From: Deltaproteobacteria bacterium UBA6601
GTDB lineage: Bacteria; Myxococcota_A; UBA796; UBA9615
Length of the DNA: 52,154 bases
NCBI GenBank assembly: GCA_002433485.1
Contig: DJIF01000132.1
Coordinates: 1-52,154, forward strand
Direction of reading: 5' to 3'
The position numbers were made by a program, and so were the translations under genes. The notes beneath the pieces are model-generated. The model saw only the letters and a program-made list of their open reading frames with translations. It was not told the DNA's origin and made no database searches. Positions within the stretch are counted from its first letter, which is position 1. Every line of letters starts with the position of its first letter. Shown piece by piece: positions 33,870-43,000 of this stretch.

Positions 33870-34355
33870 ATGAGCGTAGCCCAACCCCTTGCTTTGGTAG
33901 TTGCTATGAGTCGTGACCGCGTGATCGGTTGCGATGGAGGGCTGCCCTGGCATTTCTCGGAAGACCTGCGTCACTTTAAGCAGGTGACCCTCGAGCATGC
34001 GGTGATCATGGGGCGTCGGACCTGGGATTCCATTGGTCGGCCGCTGCCAGGGCGCCGCAACATCGTGGTGACCCGCCGCCAGGGTTGGGCGCCGCAGGGT
34101 TGCGAGGTCGCTGGCTCCCTTGAAGAAGCCATTAAGTTGGCCAGGCAACACGACTCTGAGCCCCGGATCATTGGTGGAGCTACGCTCTATGAGCAGGCGC
34201 TCCCCATGGCAACTCGACTCTTTCTTACCGAGGTGGATGTCGAGGTAGATGGGGATACCCACTTCCCGGACTTCGAGCGGGGTGAATGGCGGGAGGTCGA
34301 GCGGCGCCAGGGTAATTCTGCTGAGTTGATGTTCTTGACCCTAGAGAGGGTATGA
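33870..34355 (+). CDS. folA: dihydrofolate reductase FolA
   Basis: It reduces dihydrofolate to tetrahydrofolate with NADPH. The protein (161 aa from the ATG at 33870) has the DHFR blocks LVVAMSRDRVIG, GGLPWHFSEDLRHFK with the catalytic acidic residue, MGRRTWDSIGRPLPGR, RIIGGATLYEQAL and LFLTEVDVEVDGDTHFP. The upstream in-frame ATG at 33834 adds 12 residues not found in the family. It follows thyA and ends nine bases before the exported repeat protein, so the whole run may share a transcript. Confidence 0.97.
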   Translation: MSVAQPLALVVAMSRDRVIGCDGGLPWHFSEDLRHFKQVTLEHAVIMGRRTWDSIGRPLPGRRNIVVTRRQGWAPQGCEVAGSLEEAIKLARQHDSEPRIIGGATLYEQALPMATRLFLTEVDVEVDGDTHFPDFERGEWREVERRQGNSAELMFLTLERV

Positions 34356-34364
34356 GGCTCGGTC

Positions 34365-35570
34365 ATGGGTTTGGAGCTACGACTGCTGCAGTCCTTGGTG
34401 CTGGTGGCCTTGCTGTTCGTTTCAGCTACGGCGGCTGCTGACGCTGGGGGAGTCCGGCGCGCGGTTGTGGAGGGCTGGATCTTCTTTGAAGCGGGCAACT
34501 TGAGGATGGCAGAGGAGAGCTTCAAGAAGGCCGCCTCTTTGGATGGGGGTAAAGAGAACGCTGAATTACAATATGGGCTTTCTCTTATTCCTTGGAAGCG
34601 AGGTTTGGCACGGCAAGCCTATTGGCAACTCAAAACAGCCCTCGCGGTCTCTGGGGATGGGGCTGACGACGAGGAGTGGCGGCACCGGATCAAGGGTCGT
34701 ATTCGGTACATTGAGCGCAATTTTTCTGCGGTGACCATGCGGCTTCCGGCGCGCGGCAAGGCGCTGCCTATGTTGCTTGATCCGGTACCGAGAGACCCGG
34801 TGCTGCGGCAGTTTTCCGATGCTGCTCGCACGCTCGTTGAGCAGGGCTCTCAGGCGGCGGACGGTGCGCTCCGTTTGTTTGTGCCGAGCGGTCGCTATTG
34901 GGTAGGTGACAAAGAGCTTGAGCTGAATCCTGGCGAGGTCCAGCCAGGGCAGCAGCAGATTGTTTACCTGCCGGTTGCCAGCGGCCCGGTGTTGCGGCGC
35001 TATCGAGACCGACTGCGCGCCCAACAGCAGCTTGCCAGGGCTCCTGCCGAGGCCTCTGGGCAGCGGGCTGCATCTGTCTCTGGCGGGGGCTCCGGCTCGG
35101 CACAGGAGCCACCCACCAGTGTGGCGGCGGCACCTTCGCCGGTGAACATCGACGTGGTGCGTAGCTATCTGGCTGAGCGCAGCGCCAGTGAACTTACCGA
35201 GCGCTGGACCGCAATTCCCTTTCATCTTCGCTACAGCATCTATTGCCCCGATGGCGATACTGAGCATCGCTTTGAGTTTCCCGATTATGATTTCTACGTT
35301 CGGTTTGAGCCGGGGGCTGAGTTGCGGGTAAAGGGCGAGGAACTGCTTCGGGTGCGGCTGGGCTCCGACTGGCAGACCGGTGACTCTGGACGCCTTAATG
35401 AGGTCGAACTCATGTTCGACGGTACTGAACTTCTGCTGGTGGTGAACGGTATGGAATTTGGTCCCGTTCGGGTGCGGGAGAAGGCCCCTTCCAGTCCCGG
35501 CCGCTGGCGACTTGGCCTGAGTGACGACAAGGCCCGCATAAGCTGGCTGTCGGTTCGTCCTCTGCGTTGA
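34365..35570 (+). CDS. exported protein with TPR-like N-terminus and jelly-roll-like C-terminus
   Basis: The protein (401 aa) has a signal peptide ending near ATAAADAG. Residues about 30-110 form one or two TPR-like units (GWIFFEAGNLRMAEESFKKA and QAYWQLKTAL). A Gly/Ser/Ala-rich linker (about 225-260) leads to a C-terminal beta domain where ELMFDGTELLLVVNGMEF and WRLGLSDDKARISWLSVRP match concanavalin/LamG-like sandwiches. It should act in the periplasm or at the surface. GAGG lies seven bases before the ATG. No family name can be given. The next confident gene starts 184 bases later, with a possible small ORF exactly in between. Confidence 0.8.
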   Translation: MGLELRLLQSLVLVALLFVSATAAADAGGVRRAVVEGWIFFEAGNLRMAEESFKKAASLDGGKENAELQYGLSLIPWKRGLARQAYWQLKTALAVSGDGADDEEWRHRIKGRIRYIERNFSAVTMRLPARGKALPMLLDPVPRDPVLRQFSDAARTLVEQGSQAADGALRLFVPSGRYWVGDKELELNPGEVQPGQQQIVYLPVASGPVLRRYRDRLRAQQQLARAPAEASGQRAASVSGGGSGSAQEPPTSVAAAPSPVNIDVVRSYLAERSASELTERWTAIPFHLRYSIYCPDGDTEHRFEFPDYDFYVRFEPGAELRVKGEELLRVRLGSDWQTGDSGRLNEVELMFDGTELLLVVNGMEFGPVRVREKAPSSPGRWRLGLSDDKARISWLSVRPLR

Positions 35571-35758
35571 GATATGGCCGCAGTCTTCTCAGTCTGAATT
35601 TCTGGCCTCGGGTGCTGTACTTCCCGGCGACGATGGCTTTCCTCCTCCATCGCGCGAGCGCGGGCGCGCATCGATCGGTATTCTTAACCTTTCTGGCCCT
35701 GCACCTGGTTGGGCGGGGTCTTGGTGCAGGGTCAGTCCGGCACGGTGGGATGGGATGA
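35567..35758 (+). CDS. possible small protein (63 aa) bridging two genes
   Basis: This short frame starts with TTG overlapping the upstream gene's stop as TTGA, and its TGA overlaps the downstream ATG as ATGA. It fills the 184-base gap exactly. The codons favour G or C at the third base much as the neighbours do. The product would be basic and partly hydrophobic (VLYFPATMAFLLH, FLTFLALHLVG), perhaps with one or two membrane segments. No ribosome binding site is visible before the TTG, and the overlaps could be chance. Confidence 0.3.
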   Translation: MRYGRSLLSLNFWPRVLYFPATMAFLLHRASAGAHRSVFLTFLALHLVGRGLGAGSVRHGGMG

Positions 35759-37575
35759 AAGAGCGACCCGGAGTTCACCAGCGCGCTACCTACATTGCGC
35801 TGGTCTACGGTCTTCACCAGGCGCGGCGTACAGGCGTTCTTGAGGTTCGCAGTGGGCGTGCCTGGCGGCGGCTCTATTTTGTTGCGGGGAACGTGGTCTG
35901 GTACGCCAGCGATAAGGTCGAGGAGGAGCTTGGGCGTTCGCTGCTTAAGGCAGGGCTGTTGAGCAAAAGCCAGCTCAACACACTGTTGGGTTCCAGGTCG
36001 CCTTTCGAACCCCTCGATCAGCGCTTGCTAGCCGATGGCACGGTAGGTCCCGACCAGCTGCGTGAGCATCGTCTCCAGCAGCTTGGTCCTGCGGTCTCTG
36101 CCCCGCTAGCCTGGGAAGGCGGTGAGTGGAGCTTCGATGCTCGAGACTCCCTTGCGGCAGAGGCCATTGATCGGGCCCTGTTTCCTGACTGTCATGTGTT
36201 GCAGGAACTGTGGGCCGGAGTTCCTCAGTTTGTGCAGATGGAAGAGGCCTTGCAGGCGCTTGGCGCCCAGGGTGGGCGGCGCTTATGTCCTCAAGAGGGG
36301 CTAGCCGCGACCATTGGCTCGCTGCAGTTGCGTGGTGCTCTTCCAGGCCTGCCTGAAGCAGTGGGTAGTGGGGCCAGCGTAGAGGAGCTGTTTCAGCGCA
36401 TCCCGGACCGCAGCGGGAATCTGATGCAGCTGCTGTGGTTCTTATTTAGTTGTAATGCCCTAGGTCATGAAGATGGTGCAGCCGATGAGGTGAAGGGGCT
36501 GCTGGCGCGAGGCAAGGGGCACGCTGAGGCGGTTGGGATTCAGCAGGAGCAGCGTCGGGCTCGAGATGAGAAGGTGGCGCGCAGTGTGCGCAAGAAAGCA
36601 CCGACGATTTCGCGGATTACCGCCAGCAGGGCGGTAATCCAGGAGGCCTCCTCGGGAATCAGCTCGAAGGCTCGTCGGCCTGCTGGCCAGACCACTGATG
36701 GGCAGGGCAAGGCCGGGTCCGCGTCAAAGCAGTTGGCGGGCAGCAGGTCGTCAGCAAAGCCCAGTCAGGGCGATCGGATTGCACATTTATCGCGCTTGAT
36801 TCAAACGGCCCATGAACATCGGATGGGCAAGAACTTCTACGCCTTCCTCGATCTCACCAAGTCGAGCAGCTCAGCTGAGGTTCGCTCTGCCTATGAGCGA
36901 TTGAGCAGGGGCTGGCGGGCGGCCTCTGAGGAACTCGGTCTGGATGAGTCCGATTACGGCCGGGTTCAAGAATTGCTGCATGCAGCCAAGCTGGTTTGGC
37001 AGACCCTTTCCGATGACAACCTTCGCGAAGAGTACGATGAGCGGCTTGCTGCTGGCACCGCGCCACTGCTGGACAGTCAGCTTGAATTGATGATGGCCAG
37101 TGCTCGAGTGAAAGGGGAGAAGGCTGAACTGAAGGGGCGGGTCAGCCCCAAGGTAACGCGCAAGGAAGCTCCCGGTGGTCCGGGCCACACTCAGGCCAGG
37201 GAACACATGAAGCGGGGAGACTACCGCGCAGCACTCGTTCCACTTCGCGAAGCACGCGATGTGCTCGGCTCCAATCCTCATGTGCTGGCTGATCTCGGCT
37301 GGTGCACCTGGAAGGTGCACGGTGCTCGGATTCCCCAGGGAGAGCAGGAAAACGGCGAGGACCTCCTGCTGCTCGCTCAGACCTTCGATCCAGATCACGC
37401 TAAGACGATGGAGTATCTGTGCAGGATGGCCCGGGAGAAGGGTGATTCCGATGCGGCCTTGCTGTGGTTGAATCGCTTGTTGAAGGTCTACCCTCGCTCT
37501 CGGTGGGGGCAGAAGATGGCGGAGACCCTGCGTGCTGAAGGCATGAAGGTAGGAAATGTGGGGAGAGGAGGGTGA
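35755..37575 (+). CDS. PATAN (DUF4388)-type protein with J-like domain and TPRs
   Basis: The protein (606 aa) lacks a signal peptide and should be cytoplasmic. Residues about 10-60 (ALVYGLHQARRTGVLEVRSG followed by YFVAGNVVWYA) are the start of a DUF4388/PATAN domain, common in Myxococcota signalling proteins. A basic, Ser/Ala-rich linker (about 260-345) follows. Residues about 358-430 look like a J domain (FYAFLDLTKSSSSAEVRSAY then LVWQTLSDDNLREEYDE) but lack the HPD motif needed to stimulate DnaK. The C-terminus (about 465-600) has TPR-like units. GGTGGG precedes the ATG. The 3' end overlaps the next gene by 20 bases. Confidence 0.85.
   Translation: MKERPGVHQRATYIALVYGLHQARRTGVLEVRSGRAWRRLYFVAGNVVWYASDKVEEELGRSLLKAGLLSKSQLNTLLGSRSPFEPLDQRLLADGTVGPDQLREHRLQQLGPAVSAPLAWEGGEWSFDARDSLAAEAIDRALFPDCHVLQELWAGVPQFVQMEEALQALGAQGGRRLCPQEGLAATIGSLQLRGALPGLPEAVGSGASVEELFQRIPDRSGNLMQLLWFLFSCNALGHEDGAADEVKGLLARGKGHAEAVGIQQEQRRARDEKVARSVRKKAPTISRITASRAVIQEASSGISSKARRPAGQTTDGQGKAGSASKQLAGSRSSAKPSQGDRIAHLSRLIQTAHEHRMGKNFYAFLDLTKSSSSAEVRSAYERLSRGWRAASEELGLDESDYGRVQELLHAAKLVWQTLSDDNLREEYDERLAAGTAPLLDSQLELMMASARVKGEKAELKGRVSPKVTRKEAPGGPGHTQAREHMKRGDYRAALVPLREARDVLGSNPHVLADLGWCTWKVHGARIPQGEQENGEDLLLLAQTFDPDHAKTMEYLCRMAREKGDSDAALLWLNRLLKVYPRSRWGQKMAETLRAEGMKVGNVGRGG
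36614..36640. repeat. perfect 11-bp inverted repeat inside the PATAN/J-like gene
   Basis: Arms GGATTACCGCC (36614-36624) and GGCGGTAATCC (36630-36640) are perfectly complementary around the 5-base loop AGCAG. It lies in the linker part of the protein (about residues 287-296), where codon choice is free. No U-tract follows. Confidence 0.8.
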
Positions 37576-40009
37576 GCGCGTCGTGACGGAGTTGGCAGAC
37601 AGGCCGGTGGTCATGGTGGTGGATTCGGATCCGCGCTCACTCGTGGGTCTGCGGGTCCATCTTGAGGAGCACCGCTTTGAGCTCCTTGAGGTGCGTGGCG
37701 CAGTTGATCTGGAAGACCGCAGCGCCGACCGGCCGCCGGCGCTCCTGGTCTTGAGCGTCGACGATCCCATCTGGAGAGATGTTCGTCGCAGCATTGAGTC
37801 CTCGGCGGTGCTCCGAGATGTTCCCCTGATGCTGTGCACCGACGGTAGGGCCGCTGCTGATCTGACCTTGCATTGGTTTGAGGAAGAGGGTGCCTGGAGT
37901 TATGCCAGTAAGCCTTTGGACAGTGACTTTGTGCGGGGCCGCCTTGAGACTCTGTTTCCCGAGCTGCTGGCGGCCGATCCACTGGTTGCCCCAGTTCAGG
38001 ATGGTTCTATTGAACCCACCGCTGCTGCTGTCACCGCTGCCGCGGCTGTCCCTGCTGCCCGGGTTGAAGATGTTGAGGACGAAGAAGAACAGCTGGGTAC
38101 GCTCGAGGCTATTGAGGATGTGGAAGAGGACCTGCAGCTCGCGCTGGGTCGTATTGATGAGCTGGAGGCCGCCCTCCAGAACAGCAAGCGACGGACTGAA
38201 GAACTTGAGGATAGTCAGCGCGGCCTAGAGGGTCAGCGTCAGGAGTCGGCGCTGTTGCTTGAGGCCCTTCGTGAGGAGGGCAGCAGGCGCGAGGCTGAAG
38301 GAGTCGAGGCGCTGGACCTCTTGCGTGGTCGTTTGACTGGAGTCACCGAGGAACGGGACGCCCTGGCCGAGGAGCTGGCGGAACTTGGTGCGCTGTTGGC
38401 AACGGCTCAGGTCGCTCAACAGCAACTTGCTGCCGAGAAGGAAACCCTCCTCGATGAGGCGCACGCCAGGTATTTGCGGCTTGAGGACGAGAAGCTCACG
38501 CTGGTCAGCGAGCAGGAGCGTGCCTTGCAGGCCTTGCGGGAGGAAGGTGAGGATGCGCTTCGTGGTGCGCGCAGTGAGCTGGAGGCGGCGCGCGGTGACC
38601 TGAGTTCTACGCGTGGTGAGCTGGAGGCGGCGCGTAGCGATCTTGATGCTACCCGCGGCGCGCTGGACTCGGCCCGTGGCGAGCTGGATTCGGCCCGTGT
38701 TGAGCTGGACTCGGTGCGGACTGAGCTGGGTGGTGAATTGGATTCCATGCGCGCCGCTCGTGAACAGGAGCGGATCGAAGACACCGATCGACGCACTCAA
38801 GCTGAGGCCAGGGTCGACGAGACCCGGCGCGTGGCAGCTGAGGAGCGGGCTGGTCTTGAGGCTCGGCTCGCTGAGGCCGAGCAGCTCAGGGCGGTGCAGA
38901 GCGAGGAACTGGCTGCGCTTGGCGCCCAGCTCGCGCGTCTGGAAGAGGAGCAGCGTGCCGCTCTCGAAGCTGCCGAACAGCGCTATGCCAGTCTCAGCTC
39001 AGATCAGGACCGTGCTCTGGCTGAAGTTGAGCGTCGCTACGCTGAGTTGGAGGCGGATCGGGAGCAGGCACTGGCCAGCTTGAAGGACAGTCTGTTGGGG
39101 GCCGAGAAGGAGAAGGCTCAGCTGATCGCCGAGGCCGAGGCGCGCGAGATTCTTTACGAAGAGCAGAGTCTGCGCGAGCGCCTGCTGAGCGATGAGCGGA
39201 TCGCTGATTTGGAGAGCGAGCGGAGCAACCTGGCGGATGCAGCCGATGAGTTGCGGGAGAGCCTGACGCTGTTGCGGGACGCTGCTGGTACTGAGGTCGA
39301 TGCCTTGCGTGCAGCCATGCAACAGCAGCAGGAGCTTGAGCAGGCCGAGGCAGAGCAGCGCTTGTTGGCTGTGACCTTCGAGTCGGAGCAGCGTCTGGCG
39401 GCTGAGCGGGGCCTTCGTGCAGATCAAGAGCAGCTGTCCCGGCAGCGCTATCAGGCCCTGGTGGAGGAGAGCATGCGGCGCGATCAGCAGCAGCAGCAGG
39501 CTGTAGTCAACCAACAGCAGGAGGCTGAGCAGCAGCAGCAGGCTGCCCAGCAACAGCTTGGCGCGGTGCAGGACTTGCTGAACTCGGCCGAGCAGCGAGT
39601 CACTGCGCTAGAGGAAGAGAGCGTGCGTCGTGACGAGCAGCAGCAGCAGCTCGAGGTTCAGTTGAGCGTAGCGTCCGAGCGGGTTGCGAGCCTCGAAGAG
39701 GCGAGTTTGCGCCAGCAAGAACAGGCTCAACAGGAGACGGCCCGACTGCGTGAGCAGGGCGATCAGGCTGAGCTTCGCCTGGCTGAGCAGAGGCAGGCGC
39801 TGGACCAGGCCCTGTTGCGCTGCTCGCAGCTCGAGCAGGACGCGTCGAATACGCGTCGGGATATGGAATCCCAGCGGGAAGAGTTTGCTGAGGACGAGGA
39901 GTTCCGGATGTTTGAAAATCAGGTCCTCCGTGAGGAACTGGATACCCTGCGCGAGGAGCTCCGCTCCCTGCGTCGGGATGGAGCGTCAACAGAGGAGTCG
40001 TCAAGGTGA
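37556..40009 (+). CDS. pseudo-receiver with long coiled coil (AglZ/FrzS-like layout)
   Basis: The protein (817 aa) starts with a receiver-like domain (about residues 15-135): VVMVVDSDPRS, LLVLSVDDP and YASKPLDSDF. The phosphorylated Asp position is Ser67, while the conserved Lys119 is kept, so this is a pseudo-receiver. Residues about 180-810 are almost continuous coiled coil, with a seven-residue repeat (GELDSAR-like, near 340-390) and Gln-rich stretches. The same plan occurs in the myxobacterial motility proteins AglZ and FrzS. A polar or filament scaffold is plausible, which is inference. The start (ATG 37556, or GTG 37583) overlaps the PATAN/J-like gene; the end overlaps the protease gene as GTGA. 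Confidence 0.85.
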   Translation: MWGEEGERVVTELADRPVVMVVDSDPRSLVGLRVHLEEHRFELLEVRGAVDLEDRSADRPPALLVLSVDDPIWRDVRRSIESSAVLRDVPLMLCTDGRAAADLTLHWFEEEGAWSYASKPLDSDFVRGRLETLFPELLAADPLVAPVQDGSIEPTAAAVTAAAAVPAARVEDVEDEEEQLGTLEAIEDVEEDLQLALGRIDELEAALQNSKRRTEELEDSQRGLEGQRQESALLLEALREEGSRREAEGVEALDLLRGRLTGVTEERDALAEELAELGALLATAQVAQQQLAAEKETLLDEAHARYLRLEDEKLTLVSEQERALQALREEGEDALRGARSELEAARGDLSSTRGELEAARSDLDATRGALDSARGELDSARVELDSVRTELGGELDSMRAAREQERIEDTDRRTQAEARVDETRRVAAEERAGLEARLAEAEQLRAVQSEELAALGAQLARLEEEQRAALEAAEQRYASLSSDQDRALAEVERRYAELEADREQALASLKDSLLGAEKEKAQLIAEAEAREILYEEQSLRERLLSDERIADLESERSNLADAADELRESLTLLRDAAGTEVDALRAAMQQQQELEQAEAEQRLLAVTFESEQRLAAERGLRADQEQLSRQRYQALVEESMRRDQQQQQAVVNQQQEAEQQQQAAQQQLGAVQDLLNSAEQRVTALEEESVRRDEQQQQLEVQLSVASERVASLEEASLRQQEQAQQETARLREQGDQAELRLAEQRQALDQALLRCSQLEQDASNTRRDMESQREEFAEDEEFRMFENQVLREELDTLREELRSLRRDGASTEESSR

Positions 40010-43000
40010 AGATGCATTGTGCTGTTCGCGCGCTTCTCGCAGCGGTGACCTTGCTGGCGCTAGCCGGTTGTCCTGAGGCCCGTCCGCCCCTGGATCTGAC
40101 CCAGGCCCTGCCCATCGCCAAGACGCACTTTGACGGTGAATGGTACTTCCAGCGGACCGTTGTCGATACACCGTGGGCTTCGGACTTCACCTTCATTGGC
40201 GATCAGGGCGAGCTTGAGCGGATCCGCTGGCGAATCGAGCAGAACCTGCTGGTTGCAGTCCGTTCTTATGAGCGCTTCGCCGGTTCCGATCCGGATCGCA
40301 ATCCGGATGGCGACTATGAGGGCGAGCCGGTCGCGGCCTGGCCCATCGTCAGCCACTTTGATATTCGTCGCGATTACAACCGGACCACTGGTGAGGAAAC
40401 CAACGTCATTGTTGAGAACGACTTTGACCGGCAGTGGTTTGAGCGCGACTACATCCGCGTTGATTGGTCCCAGAACCTGATCACCAATTGGAATTTCTAT
40501 GCGCCGAATTTCGTCGAGATGGAGCCGATGGCGTACGCGGTCACAGATCCCGCCTCGCCGTTCGCTCCGGTCATTGAAGAGGGCTATCTCGATGTGACCT
40601 CGGCGTTCTTCGCCAAGCCGTCTACTGCCATTGATCCGGATTTCCCCGAGGAGGGCGAGATTCCACTGTGTTGGTTCTTTTATCGATTCGATGACTGTAC
40701 CGCTGCTGAGGTCGTGGTGCGCAACTCCTTCCTCAGGGTTGATGAGCGAAACTATGAGGCTCAACTGTGGACCGGTCAGGACATGGAGCTGTTCGGCTAC
40801 TTCGATGTGCAGCGCCCTACTTATGATGAGCAGTATGGGCCGACCAACACGGGTCGTATCCGCTATCAGTCGCGCTGGAACCTGTGGCAGGAGAGCCATG
40901 ACGATCGTAGCTGCTCGGCAGACTCGGACTGTGAGGATCGGGTGGGGGCACGCTGCGACCCGCTGGTTGGTCAGTGCACCTTGCCCTACCGTGAGCGGGA
41001 ACTGCGGACCATCGTCTGGCATGGCTCGCCAGGCCTCGATGAACGCTTTGCAGCAGTCGCCGAGGAGGTGGTTGGCCAATGGAACGAGCCGATGCGCGAT
41101 ACGGTCAATGCCCTGCGTTTCTATGAGTGTCTTGATGATGGGGGCAGCGAGTCTGAATGTCGGGACCTTGAGGACTCTACGATCGCGGTGTTCGAATTCT
41201 GTCCCAACAACCCGGTGCTCGAAGGTGATCCTGCAGTCTGTGGCTCGCCAGGGACTGCACCGCGGCTTGGTGACCTCCGCTACAACTTTCTCTACAACGT
41301 TCCCAATCCCGGGCGCGGTAATCCCTTCGGCTTCGGTCCGGCGCAGCTTGATCCCCTGACCGGTGAGATCGTATCGGCCGCTGCTCTCGTTTATGAGGCT
41401 GAGATTCGCAGCTATGGGGCCTGGGCCCGGGATCTTGTGCAGCTGCTCAATGGTGAAATCAGCGAGGAAGACTTCATCGCTGGAGAGAATGTCTCCGATT
41501 GGATCAGTGCCCGCAGTGAGCAGTTGAATCGCCCTAGCGTCTATAGCGCGGAGGAGGCGCAACGCCTGGCTGCAAAAGTTGAGCTGCAGCACCGGCATAC
41601 GCTGCCGAGTCTGGGCAGCGGGGACCGTAGTCGACGCGGCAAGCTTCAAGCCCTACGAGCGGCGCGGGAAGTTTTGCGTGAGCAACCGCCGGCTGCCACC
41701 GCCCATCCTGGCCTTGATGCTCGTCTGGACGCGCTCATTGGTTCGCCCCTTGAGCAACTCGCAATCACCGATGAAGCTTTGCTCAGCTCGGCTACCCGGC
41801 CGGGGCAGCCCATGAGTGAGCAACTGTTGGAGCGTGCCTCGCCGCTGCGCCAGATCGCCAGCAAGCGCCTGCGTCGCGCCAGCCAGGCCCGGATGCAGCG
41901 CAACGCGGAGCGCTGTGCTTACTTTCGGGAGTTTGTTGATCCCTCGCTGGAAGCAGATGCTGCGCGCTTTGCCGGCATGGATCCGGAACAGATCCGCTGG
42001 GAGCTGATGCTGGGGGTCTATCGGGGCACTATGGCTCATGAAATGGGGCATACCCTAGGCCTGCGACACAACCTCGAGGGCAGCGCTGACCCCTTCAACT
42101 ATGGTGCCGAGTACTGGGAGTTGCGAGACGATGGCGATATGGCACCGCGCTACCTCGATCCTGAGAGCAATGCTGAGCGTGCGGCAGGGATCCGTGAGTA
42201 CCAGTACAGCTCGGTGATGGACTATCTGTCCCGCTTCAACAGTGACCGGCTCGGCGCGCGCAGCTACGACAAAGCGGCCATCAAATTTGGTTATGGCCGG
42301 ATCATGGAGGTGATGACCGACGCCGAGCTCAACGGCTGGCTGCTCAACGAGGAGTACCTCGCGCACCTCACCGGCTTTGTTCAGCCAGTGCTGTACGATG
42401 TTGACGACACCCTGGTGGGCATCCACTACACCGACTACCTCGACTACTACGGCGATCTGCAGGCGCGTCGCGATGTGCCGCAGCGGATGCTCAGTGATGT
42501 CAACCAGGTGAGCGAATGGTGGGACTCTCCGCACACCTATCTTGCTACTGAGGACGGCGAGCCAGTGGTGCCCTATCGGTTCTGCTCCGATGAGTTTGTC
42601 GGCTCAGCGGTTAAGTGTCTGTACTTCGATGAAGGTGCTGACCTCTACGAGATTCCGCTGGATCTCGCCCAGCGCTACGAGGCCTATTACCCGCTCAATA
42701 ACTTTGCTCGCGATCAGATGTTCTTTAACGCCGATGGCCACGCGTGGCGGATCTGGGATCGCTACTTCGATCCGATGATCGCGCTCAACCAGTGGTGGGT
42801 TCTTGAGGCCCAGTACCTCTACTCAGTGGAAGAGGATGGCGACGATGTTGACGGCTATCTGCAGCGCTATGATGGCTATGGTCCGTTCACCATGGGTGTT
42901 CGAGAGTCCTTCAACCTGTTCGCTCGCACCCTGGCTCGCCCCGAACCCGGCGGTTACGAGCGGCGAGTGGACTGGGACGGCGCGGAGACCTGGGCTCCGC

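Noticed and set aside
36601..36640. Inverted repeat as an insertion-sequence end
   Set aside because: It is a single stem with a 5-base loop within an intact reading frame; no transposase or target duplication nearby.
39480..39680. CAG/CAGCAG runs resembling a DNA repeat array
   Set aside because: They are Gln codons in frame in a coiled coil, mixed with CAA and other codons; no regular spacer pattern, so neither CRISPR nor a true microsatellite.
40060..41649. A 529-codon open frame on the minus strand
   Set aside because: It is opposite the metalloprotease gene, which has a signal peptide, lipobox and catalytic motif. The antisense product has no recognisable features; long antisense frames are expected in GC-rich genes.
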